A DNA stretch of 5,844 bases from Prevotella sp. UBA746 (lineage in GTDB: Bacteria; Bacteroidota; Bacteroidia; Bacteroidales; Bacteroidaceae): contig DBKQ01000120.1 in assembly GCA_002298545.1 (NCBI GenBank), positions 1 to 5,844 on the forward strand. The letters run 5' to 3'. Within the stretch, counting starts at the first letter, position 1, and each line of letters begins with the position of its first letter. Of the stretch, positions 1 through 5,585 are shown piece by piece. A program made the position numbers and the translations under genes. Below the pieces are notes generated by a model that saw nothing but the letters and a program-made list of their open reading frames with translations, ran no database searches and had not been told where the DNA came from.

Positions 1-171
1 CACATTTTCCATAACACAATAAGCCGAAGGCGTGCAAAACGACATTGGGGGTTTTGTATGTTTTCGTCTAAAAAAAAACAATGACCTTCCTATAATTAAT
101 ATTATCACTTCATTTTCCGGGTAAACAAAAAATCATAAATGTTACACTTCGGCAAATAATAACATTTCAAT

Positions 172-278
172 TTTCGGATTTATAATCTTCCCCTCCCCCG
201 CCTCCCCCTCCGGGGGCGGAGCAGTTACCTTTAATTGCCATAATCCTACCTACATATTTGTCATTTCTAAATCTGTAT
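172..278 (+). repeat. Dispersed C-rich/AT-tail repeat, copy 1
   Basis: The element starts at TTTCGGATTTA (172-182), runs through a C-rich box (190-218) that folds as CCG, a 3-base bulge, CCCCC, loop TCC, GGGGG, CGG, then reaches GGCGGAGCAGTTACC and an AT-rich tail ending near TAAATCTGTAT (268-278). Bases 177-232 are identical, over 56 bases, to the reverse complement of 2566-2621. Bases 185-229 are identical to 5586-5630. The tail is recognisably homologous to the tails of copies 2 and 3. The ends are imperfect inverted repeats. It has no coding capacity. It is probably a small non-autonomous mobile or REP/MITE-like element; the family is not known to me. Confidence 0.85.
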
Positions 279-328
279 CAATACTAAATTATAGTAAACA
301 TAACTATAATAGCAGCACAATCTCCTAG

Positions 329-344
329 AGGCGGAGGTTGGGAA
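329..344 (-). repeat. Possible degenerate reverse fragment of the dispersed repeat
   Basis: The 16 bases AGGCGGAGGTTGGGAA match 13 of 16 bases of the G-rich strand of copy 2 (2595-2610). The upstream bases GTAAACATAACT (294-305) loosely resemble the GTAAAAGGTAACT that precedes the G-rich box in copy 2. If real, this is a decayed copy facing copy 1, the same arrangement as copies 3 and 4. The match is short and may be chance. Confidence 0.3.
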
Positions 345-396
345 TAACTGAATTCAAGACCTCAACAACATTAACGAAACCACAATAAATTCATTA

Positions 397-497
397 TTTC
401 AAACTTAGAAATAAATATTTCAAACTTGGAAATAATGATTTCGAACTTGGAAATAATGATTTCAAACTTGGAAATAATGATTTCAAACTTAGAAATA
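397..497. repeat. Five-copy 21-bp array of near-palindromes
   Basis: The 17-base motif TTTCAAACTTGGAAATA recurs starting at 397, 418, 439, 460 and 481, exactly 21 bases apart. Variants are small: CTTAG for CTTGG in units 1 and 5, and TTTCG for TTTCA in unit 3. Between motifs lie four bases, AATA once and then ATGA three times. Each motif is a near-palindrome, TTTCnAAnTTnGAAA, like a dimeric protein-binding site. A 21-bp period is about two DNA turns, so all sites would lie on one face of the helix. The array ends about 130 bases before the promoter of the first operon. It could be an operator cluster, iterons or a nucleoid-protein site; the function is not known. Confidence 0.9.
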
Positions 498-627
498 ACT
501 TTTTTATCGCAAAAGAATATGCTTTCTGCTGCCCCAAAAAAATAAATTTTTAGCCGTTCTACATAAATTCTACTATCAGCTTTACACTTTGTTTCATATT
601 AATTTATACAGAATTGTACTTCATTTG

Positions 628-659
628 TTTGGTAATATGCAATAAATTCATTTACTTTG
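628..659 (+). promoter_or_regulatory. Putative Bacteroidetes-type promoter of operon A
   Basis: TTTG at 628-631 (a second TTTG lies at 624-627) is followed after 20 bases by TTACTTTG at 652-659, one mismatch from the Bacteroidetes -7 consensus TAnnTTTG. The spacing fits the known sigma-ABfr type. Transcription would start near 665, giving an untranslated leader of about 140 bases before the first gene. Confidence 0.6.
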
Positions 660-808
660 CAGTAAAAATACAAATCTCGGATACTTAATTATACGTTGAA
701 GAGAAGGAACAAGGACGATTCTGAGACATAGCCATTGGCTTCTCTATAAGGACAACACCTATAATATAAATGCTACAGAAAAAAAAGTAACATAATCAAA
801 AAAAAACA

Positions 809-1966
809 ATGAAAAGAAATTTTATCATTATCCTTACTTCGTTGCTCCTCTTCGGAGTAAGTCAGGATGCAAGTGCCCAAAAGTGGCTGAAAGCCTTGGG
901 CAGCATTGCCGATGCCGTTTTGGGAGACGACAACAATTCGAGCAGTTCGTCGAGCAGCTCCAGCAGTTCATCGAGCCGTTCCAGTTCGAAGAAATCCAAG
1001 AGCAAATCGAAATCAGCAAGTTCTGCATCAAAACACATCAATGTAACACTGACGGAAGCAGTGCGCTACGGACAAGGTTGCGTGAGAGTAGGCTTCGTGA
1101 TGGAAAACACGAGCCAGGAGAACCATCAGGTTATCGTCAAGGACACCCGTATCACATACGGCGGAAATGAATATTATCCGGCAGTAGCAAATGTAGGACA
1201 ATATGGCTATGAATATCTGCAAAGTTCAATTCTTGACACCCCACACCTTATAACATATGCCTTTCAGCGCATACCGGCAGGTGCGAAGGTAAAGGGATAT
1301 TTTTATTTCACCGGTGTGCCGGACGAGATAACCTCATTTGAAAGCCTTGCCTTCAAGGCATACTTCCAGTCGTCGACCGACGGTGGCTACTCCTTCCCTA
1401 TAGACAATGCCGTGGATGCAACCATCGAGACAAAGATGCTGCCGGGCATGGAGATAAGCGGCTACAAAGCTTCCGACAAAGAGAACTGCGTTTGCACGAA
1501 TCCAGATATAGAGCTCTCGGTGAAAAGCTTGCAGCGTTCCGGCACCACGGTAACCCTCACGTTCACAATTACCAACAAGAGCGGAAAAATCCAGAAATAC
1601 AATTTCAGCGAATGGTCAGCATACGACGAAAACGGTACTACATATAAAAAATCAGATTCACCAATGCGCGGCCTCGACATGTCGATGGGAAAAGAAAATC
1701 TATGGGACTCTAATATTATGAAGTTCGTTCCCGATGCATCAGCCACCTACAAGCTGAATATAAAAGATGTTCCGCAGAGCACAAAAAGCTTCAGTCTGAT
1801 ACGCTTATTGCTCATAACAAGCGACAAAAGCGGATTTTCAGACAAATTTGCGACACCGTATATAATCATACGCAACATGGACATTACGGCAGCTCCGGCT
1901 ACTCCGACAAAGAAGACCACGACAACGAGAACATCTTCAACTTACAGAAAAAAGACAAGACGGTAA
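809..1966 (+). CDS. Exported two-domain protein with polyserine linker, unknown function
   Basis: This 385-residue protein is not a family I can name. Residues 1-23 form a signal peptide with cleavage after Ala23 (ASA|Q). Residues 44-56 are 13 serines in a row, followed by a Ser/Lys-rich linker to about residue 75. Then come two similar domains, about 76-185 and 232-340. Both share an alternating-hydrophobic strand, an N-[TK]-S turn, and a late signature VP-x3-[TK]-S-F (VPDEITSF at 170-177, VPQSTKSF at 321-328). The same domain forms the whole of the next gene's product (VPESLTQF). The pattern suggests an Ig-like beta-sandwich, by inference only. The tail (362-385) is Thr/Lys/Arg rich. The start follows an A-run with no Shine-Dalgarno, as is usual in this phylum. 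The next gene begins 17 bases after the stop, so the two are probably co-transcribed. The protein is likely periplasmic or outer-surface; no lipobox is visible. Confidence 0.9.
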   Translation: MKRNFIIILTSLLLFGVSQDASAQKWLKALGSIADAVLGDDNNSSSSSSSSSSSSSRSSSKKSKSKSKSASSASKHINVTLTEAVRYGQGCVRVGFVMENTSQENHQVIVKDTRITYGGNEYYPAVANVGQYGYEYLQSSILDTPHLITYAFQRIPAGAKVKGYFYFTGVPDEITSFESLAFKAYFQSSTDGGYSFPIDNAVDATIETKMLPGMEISGYKASDKENCVCTNPDIELSVKSLQRSGTTVTLTFTITNKSGKIQKYNFSEWSAYDENGTTYKKSDSPMRGLDMSMGKENLWDSNIMKFVPDASATYKLNIKDVPQSTKSFSLIRLLLITSDKSGFSDKFATPYIIIRNMDITAAPATPTKKTTTTRTSSTYRKKTRR

Positions 1967-1983
1967 AAAAAAAGCATAGGATT

Positions 1984-2502
1984 ATGAAAAAAACAATATT
2001 GCTATCAGTGCTACTGATATTTGCAGTCGTATATTCAAAGGCTGCAGACACAATTTATGGACTTGAATCTTGTGAACGTTACGGGACTAACGTAGTGCTT
2101 ACGTTCTCGGCTCTAAACAATGACAACTTAGACTACAGTCTGGCTTTCGAAGAACACCCATGCACGGTGTTGGATGCCGACGGTAACGAATATAGGACTT
2201 CGCGCATGACCTATGGCACTCTGAAAAACTACAGCAGCCGTTTCGACGGAACACTTATTGGTGCGGCAGAGGTGAATACACCAATAGGACAAAACGAGAT
2301 TTATAACCCGGCAACGCTTCCGTCAGGGGTAAAACTTCTGCTGCGCATAGTAGTAACCGACGTTCCGGAATCGCTGACACAGTTTCAGACCATACAGCTG
2401 CGTGGCAAGAAAATGACATCGGAAGACAATTTCACGCTGTTCTGCTTCAACTGGAATTCTACGGATTACAAAGATGATGTAACTATAAAAGAAGGAAAGT
2501 AA
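1984..2502 (+). CDS. Exported single-domain protein related to the upstream gene product
   Basis: This 172-residue protein has a signal peptide with cleavage after about Ala20 (SKA|AD). The rest resembles either domain of the upstream protein. It has a leading RYG-x-NVVLTF strand at 32-41 (compare RYGQGCVRVGF upstream), a DADGNEY turn at 64-70 (compare YDENGTTY upstream), LPSG-x-K at 112-117, and VPESLTQFQTIQL at 127-139. Three cysteines remain (30, 60, 154), two of them in the mature N-terminal half. The gene starts 17 bases after its neighbour and has no promoter of its own, so it is the second gene of the operon. A shared job in the envelope is likely, but no enzymatic motif is visible and I give no function. 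No membrane anchor follows the signal peptide. Confidence 0.88.
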   Translation: MKKTILLSVLLIFAVVYSKAADTIYGLESCERYGTNVVLTFSALNNDNLDYSLAFEEHPCTVLDADGNEYRTSRMTYGTLKNYSSRFDGTLIGAAEVNTPIGQNEIYNPATLPSGVKLLLRIVVTDVPESLTQFQTIQLRGKKMTSEDNFTLFCFNWNSTDYKDDVTIKEGK

Positions 2503-2522
2503 CGCAGTTGTATATATTAAAA

Positions 2523-2626
2523 TTTCGGATTTAGTAATAACGAATATGTGTAAGGTTATGATGTAAAAGGTAACTGCTCCGCCCCCGGAGGGGGAGGCGG
2601 GGGAGGGGAAGATTATAAATCAGAAA
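2523..2626 (-). repeat. Dispersed C-rich/AT-tail repeat, copy 2 (reverse)
   Basis: This is the clearest copy for defining the ends. TTTCGGATTTA at 2523-2533 and TAAATCAGAAA at 2616-2626 are inverted repeats matching at 10 of 11 bases, giving a 104-base element. The AT-rich part is 2534-2565 and the GC-rich box is 2569-2608. Bases 2566-2621 are the exact reverse complement of 177-232. Read on the + strand, the box has G-runs GG, GGGGG, GG, GGGGG and GGGG between 2587 and 2608, which could form a G-quadruplex. No target-site duplication is obvious in the flanks. Confidence 0.88.
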
Positions 2627-2636
2627 CTTGAATATA

Positions 2637-2684
2637 CAAAGAGGCTCCTGCACAGGAATTCGTTCCATAGCAGGAGCCTCTTTG
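2637..2684 (+). terminator. Strong hairpin with UUCG tetraloop, probable terminator of operon A
   Basis: CAAAGAGGCTCCTGC (2637-2651) pairs perfectly over 15 bp with GCAGGAGCCTCTTTG (2670-2684). Inside is a 3x3 internal loop, then GGAA (2655-2658) and TTCC (2663-2666) closing a TTCG tetraloop. The 3' arm ends in only three T's, so the U-tract is weak. The A-rich 5' arm would let it work in both directions. It lies after the first operon and before the next promoter, which fits termination or insulation. Confidence 0.65.
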
Positions 2685-2719
2685 CATAATGGCGGATAAA
2701 TGTTATAAATTATTATAAA

Positions 2720-2751
2720 TTTGTTGATTATGATAATATTTACTAACTTTG
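2720..2751 (+). promoter_or_regulatory. Bacteroidetes-type promoter of the permease-kduI operon
   Basis: TTTG at 2720-2723 is separated by 20 bases from TAACTTTG at 2744-2751, a perfect match to the Bacteroidetes consensus TTTG-N19-21-TAnnTTTG. Transcription would start near 2758, about 46 bases before the permease start. The second half of a TTATAAAT direct repeat overlaps the upstream TTTG and could be a regulator site. Confidence 0.78.
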
Positions 2752-2803
2752 CCCCGTATATGCGAAAATACATACTAATAACATAAAAGAACAAAGAAAC
2801 AAA

Positions 2804-4189
2804 ATGGAACAAGTATTCAGTTACATTATCAGTTTAGGAGCAAGCGTTATGATGCCGATCATCTTCACCGTTATCGGACTGTGTATCGGCATGAAATTTG
2901 GAAAAGCCCTGAAGTCGGGACTCTTCGTCGGTGTAGGATTCGTAGGACTCGGTGTTGTTACAGCCCTGCTTACAACAAATTTCAATGATCCGCTGAAAGG
3001 CATCTCCGACATCTACCACTTGCAGCTAAACGTATTCGATATGGGATGGCCGGCAGCCGCTGCCGTAGCCTATAATACAGCAGTCGGCGCACTGATTATT
3101 CCAATCTGCCTCGGCGTTAACTTCCTGATGCTTGTAACGAAGACCACACGCACAGTGAATATCGACCTTTGGAACTATTGGCACTTCGCATTCATCGGTG
3201 CCGTGGCATATTTCGTGATGGGCGAGAGCCTCGTTTGGGGATATTTCGCAGCCATCGTCTGCTATATCATAACATTGGTTTGCGCCGACCTCACGGCAGA
3301 GCGATTCCAGAAATACTACGATCTCGAGGGAATTTCCATTCCGCAACCGTTCTGCCAGAGCTTCATGCCGTTTGCCATCGTTATAGACAAGGTATTGAAC
3401 CTAATTCCGGGATTCTCTAAGCTCGACATCGATGCAGAGGGACTGAAAAAGAAATTCGGCGTGCTCGGCGAACCGCTCGTTCTCGGAGTAATCGTGGGTA
3501 TGCTTATCGGTTGGGCAGCACAGCTCGACATAAAGAAAATCCTGTTTCTCGGCGTTACCATGGGAGCCGTGATGGAACTCATTCCGCGTATTACCTCGCT
3601 CTTCATCGAAGGACTGAAACCAATCTCGGAGAAGACACAGGAGCTGGTAAAGAAGAAATTCAACGGCAAGAAGGTGCATATCGGCATGAGCCCGGCACTC
3701 GTTATCGGACATCCGACGACGCTCGTCGTTTCAATCATCCTTATCCCCGTAATCCTCGCCTTGGCAGTATTCCTGCCCGGCAACCAGTTCTTGCCGCTCG
3801 CTTCACTTGCCGGCATGTTCTATCTCTTCCCAATGGTGTTGCCGTTTACAAAGGGTAACGTCGTAAAGACCCTCATCGTAGGACTCATAGCCCTCATCAT
3901 CGGTCTGTATTTCGTTACCGATATGGCACCCGACTTCACCATGGCAGCCCAGCACGTGTTTGAGGCAACAGGCGACAAGGCAGCCGAGATACCGCAAGGC
4001 TTCTCTGGCGGAGCCCTCGACTTTGCATCATCCCTCATCGGATGGCTTATCTACCGTGGCGTGAAGCTCGAGTATGTAGGCATGGGAGTGCTTGCCATCA
4101 TCACCCTCGCACTGATGTTTATAAACAACAGAAGGATTGTGAAGGAAGATAGAATGGCAAATTCCATAAAGAAAGAGCAGAATGACTAA
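2804..4189 (+). CDS. Galactitol-type PTS EIIC permease, orphan
   Basis: This 461-residue, strongly hydrophobic inner-membrane protein belongs to the galactitol (GatC) EIIC family and is close to the family's usual length of about 450. Recognisable conserved blocks are GVGFVGLG (43-50), NVFDMGWP (76-83), RTVNIDLWNYWH (116-127), YDLEGISIPQ (172-181), KKFGVLGEPLVLG (216-228), IGMSPALVIGH (293-303) and LPGNQFLP (324-331). EIIC proteins form the sugar channel of the phosphotransferase system and normally need EIIA and EIIB. None is encoded here, and many Bacteroidetes lack a full PTS, so it may work as a non-phosphorylating carrier. The co-transcribed kduI gene suggests a hexuronate-derived substrate rather than galactitol, by inference. 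A consensus promoter precedes it. The stop overlaps the next start by 8 bases, implying translational coupling. Confidence 0.93.
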   Translation: MEQVFSYIISLGASVMMPIIFTVIGLCIGMKFGKALKSGLFVGVGFVGLGVVTALLTTNFNDPLKGISDIYHLQLNVFDMGWPAAAAVAYNTAVGALIIPICLGVNFLMLVTKTTRTVNIDLWNYWHFAFIGAVAYFVMGESLVWGYFAAIVCYIITLVCADLTAERFQKYYDLEGISIPQPFCQSFMPFAIVIDKVLNLIPGFSKLDIDAEGLKKKFGVLGEPLVLGVIVGMLIGWAAQLDIKKILFLGVTMGAVMELIPRITSLFIEGLKPISEKTQELVKKKFNGKKVHIGMSPALVIGHPTTLVVSIILIPVILALAVFLPGNQFLPLASLAGMFYLFPMVLPFTKGNVVKTLIVGLIALIIGLYFVTDMAPDFTMAAQHVFEATGDKAAEIPQGFSGGALDFASSLIGWLIYRGVKLEYVGMGVLAIITLALMFINNRRIVKEDRMANSIKKEQND

Positions 4190-4391
4190 AGAGGAGAAAG
4201 AACGGGTAAGGAAGGAGAAAATTGCTTCTTTTTTCCTTGACTTGGCAAAACTAACTTTTGCTGCAGCTGTGTTGGGAGGTTTGACCCCATTGCTCTCCAA
4301 AAACAGTCTACAGGATTGGTTAGGCGTATTTCTAGGAATTATAGTAACAATAGTATTTGCAAAATTAGGTAATAACATTTTAAAACAATAG
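4182..4391 (+). CDS. Small two-helix membrane protein, DUF6722-like
   Basis: This 69-residue protein starts with a highly charged Lys/Glu/Arg segment (residues 2-13), then IASFFLDLAKLTF, a first membrane helix at about 22-38, a short polar loop KNSLQD (40-45), and a second helix at about 46-61, ending in a basic tail. The layout and the IASFFLDLAKLTFA stretch resemble the small Bacteroidetes proteins grouped as DUF6722, from memory and not checked. Its ATG lies inside the end of the permease gene (overlap 4182-4189), which signals coupled translation and makes a membrane partner or accessory role for the EIIC plausible. The function is unknown. It is very unlikely to be a chance ORF given the overlap and the sharp amphipathic-then-hydrophobic pattern. 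Confidence 0.82.
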   Translation: MTKEEKERVRKEKIASFFLDLAKLTFAAAVLGGLTPLLSKNSLQDWLGVFLGIIVTIVFAKLGNNILKQ

Positions 4392-4394
4392 ATT

Positions 4395-4505
4395 ATGACA
4401 ACTTTATCATTTTTCTTCATCCTCTGTCTGATATGGGGTGTAGGCATGCTTATATGGCTCGATACGCCAAGTGGCAAAAGATGGCTTAACGGCTCAAGTA
4501 AATAA
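4395..4505 (+). CDS. 36-residue single-helix membrane mini-protein
   Basis: Starting three bases after the preceding stop, this 36-codon frame encodes one hydrophobic helix (residues 4-22, LSFFFILCLIWGVGMLIWL) followed by a polar tail DTPSGKRWLNGSSK (23-36). The positive charges after the helix suggest an N-out or short-hairpin topology that cannot be decided here. It fills the gap between the 69-residue protein and kduI almost exactly, leaving 16 bases before the kduI start. That tight packing and the clean helix-plus-tail design argue for a real gene, though no homologue is recognised. It overlaps, in another frame, the longest possible N-terminus of kduI, which supports the later kduI start. 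Confidence 0.65.
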   Translation: MTTLSFFFILCLIWGVGMLIWLDTPSGKRWLNGSSK

Positions 4506-4521
4506 CAATATAAATATAATA

Positions 4522-5478
4522 ATGAAAAAGATAATCTTATCAGTAGCCCTCATGGCTACAGCTCTGTGTGCCAACGCACAGACAGACTACAAAATCCAGA
4601 CGGCTTGCAATCCTCAGGATGTAAAGACCTACGACACTAACCGTCTGCGCAGTGCTTTCACCATGGAGAAGGTGATGGAGGCAAACAAGATCCATTTCAC
4701 TTACTCTATGTACGACCGTGTTGTATATGGCGGTGCGATGCCAGTTGGTACAGTTCTGAAACTTGAAACTATCGACCCGCTGAAGGCTCCATACTTCTGC
4801 TACAACCGTGAGCTTGGAATCATCAACACCAGCAAGGGTATAGGTATCGTAACAGTAGACGGCAAGCAGTATGAACTGCACTTCAAGGATGCCCTCTATG
4901 TAGGACGCGGCTCGAAGGACATTACTTTCGCCAGCAAGGATGCACAGAATCCGGCAAAGTTCTATCTTAACTCTACAACAGCCCACAAGGCTTATCCTAC
5001 ACAGATGATCGTATGCAACGATGCAGCACGCGCAAAGAAGCTGAAGTGTCTGAACTCCAACAGTTTCCATGCAGGAAAGATGGAAGAGAGCAACGACCGC
5101 GTTATCAACCAGCTCATCGTGAACAACGTTCTTTCTGAGAAGAACGGCGGAAAGGGCGGACCTTGTCAGCTGCAGATGGGACTCACCGAGCTTGCTCCGG
5201 GTTCTGTATGGAACACGATGCCGGCTCACACCCACGGACGCCGCGTAGAGGCATACTATTATTTCAATCTGCCAGAGGGTAATACTATTGCCCATTTCAT
5301 GGGCGAGCCACAGGAGACCCGCGTGCTTTGGCTACACAACGAGCAGGCTGTGATGTCTCCGGAGTGGAGCGTTCACTGTGCTTCGGCTACAAGCAACTAC
5401 ATGTTTGTTTGGGGTATGGGCGGCGAGAACCTTGACTATGGCGACATGGACAAGATTCCGTATATTGACATGAAATAA
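4522..5478 (+). CDS. kduI: 5-dehydro-4-deoxy-D-glucuronate isomerase with signal peptide
   Basis: KduI converts 5-keto-4-deoxyuronate, released from unsaturated uronates of pectin or glycosaminoglycans, to 3-deoxy-2,5-diketogluconate. This 318-residue protein shows the cupin-type KduI hallmarks: DRVVYGGAMP (65-74), RELGIIN (96-102), DALYVGRG (123-130), GLTELAPGSVWNTMPAHTH (220-238), PQETR (263-267) and EQAVMSPEWSVH (274-285). The zinc ligands of the family map to His236, His238, Glu243 and His285. Residues 163-214 are about 20 longer than I recall for the E. coli enzyme. I chose ATG 4522 because it gives a textbook signal peptide (MKKIILSVALMATALCANA|Q, cleavage after 19). The in-frame ATG at 4471 lies inside the preceding mini-gene. 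Export would put the enzyme in the periplasm, whereas typical KduI is cytoplasmic. It is the last gene of the permease operon. The usual partner kduD is not in the window. Confidence 0.93.
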   Translation: MKKIILSVALMATALCANAQTDYKIQTACNPQDVKTYDTNRLRSAFTMEKVMEANKIHFTYSMYDRVVYGGAMPVGTVLKLETIDPLKAPYFCYNRELGIINTSKGIGIVTVDGKQYELHFKDALYVGRGSKDITFASKDAQNPAKFYLNSTTAHKAYPTQMIVCNDAARAKKLKCLNSNSFHAGKMEESNDRVINQLIVNNVLSEKNGGKGGPCQLQMGLTELAPGSVWNTMPAHTHGRRVEAYYYFNLPEGNTIAHFMGEPQETRVLWLHNEQAVMSPEWSVHCASATSNYMFVWGMGGENLDYGDMDKIPYIDMK

Positions 5479-5511
5479 AAAATATTCAGCCTGATTAGGC
5501 TAAGATAAATG

Positions 5512-5557
5512 AAAAAAGGAAAGAGGTGGAAAATATTTTTCGGCTCTTTCCTTTTTT
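5512..5557 (+). terminator. Intrinsic terminator after kduI
   Basis: AAAAAAGGAAAGAG (5512-5525) pairs perfectly over 14 bp with CTCTTTCCTTTTTT (5544-5557) around an 18-base loop, and the 3' arm ends in six T's. It starts 34 bases after the kduI stop. The A-run on the other arm makes it potentially bidirectional. Confidence 0.85.
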
Positions 5558-5585
5558 ATTTAGCAATTATTATTACTTTACTTGT

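Larger units (their letters stand above)
1..808. other. Intergenic region with repeats and promoter, no supported gene
   Basis: This is a long, AT-rich stretch with no coding region I can defend. Bases 1-171 show nothing beyond homopolymer runs and a 3-bp GCC/GGC mini-hairpin near 24-32. After that come the C-rich dispersed repeat (172-278), a degenerate reverse fragment (329-344), the 21-bp array (397-497), a promoter (628-659) and the leader of the first operon (about 666-808). The leader contains a 7-bp inverted repeat (AGAGAAG at 700-706 with CTTCTCT at 739-745) around a 32-base loop. That is too weak to call a regulatory RNA. Confidence 0.7.
2503..2803. other. Intergenic region between the two operons
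   Basis: This 301-base gap holds, in order, a reverse copy of the dispersed repeat, a long hairpin that probably ends transcription of the first operon, a TTATAAAT direct repeat (2703-2710 and 2713-2720, period 10), a promoter, and a leader of about 46 bases for the permease gene. No coding region is seen on either strand. Confidence 0.7.

Noticed and set aside
1..45. Open minus-strand frame from an ATG at 45 running out of the window, which could be the 5' end of a divergent gene.
   Set aside because: Only 15 codons are visible, no promoter match lies upstream on that strand, and the residues give no signal peptide or motif.
1..84. Open plus-strand frame from the window edge to a TGA at 82-84, a possible gene end.
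   Set aside because: The 27 codons are basic and low-complexity, end in an A-run, and no terminator follows.
172..278. The C-rich repeat as an integron attC site or a phage attachment site.
   Set aside because: No GTTRRRY-type ends, integrase or phage genes are present, and copies lie in both orientations between ordinary operons.
397..497. The 21-bp array as a CRISPR.
   Set aside because: The repeats are 17 bases, the spacers are four near-identical bases, and there are no cas genes.
666..808. The long leader of operon A as a riboswitch or regulatory RNA.
   Set aside because: Only one 7-bp inverted repeat with a 32-base loop is visible and no known riboswitch core is recognised.
3316..3816. 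Minus-strand open frame of 166 codons.
   Set aside because: It lies wholly within the well-conserved permease gene and its sequence has no recognisable domain.
4471..4521. Earlier in-frame ATG that would lengthen KduI by 17 residues.
   Set aside because: It lies within the 36-residue mini-gene and would bury the signal peptide behind a polar stretch; the ATG at 4522 gives a standard signal sequence.
4564..4572. A lipoprotein signal at Cys16 of KduI.
   Set aside because: The residue before the cysteine is leucine, which does not fit a lipobox, and the ANA|Q site is a better fit for ordinary cleavage.
4540..5295. Long minus-strand open frame of 251 codons.
   Set aside because: It is the antisense shadow of kduI, whose conserved motifs and metal ligands prove the + strand is coding.
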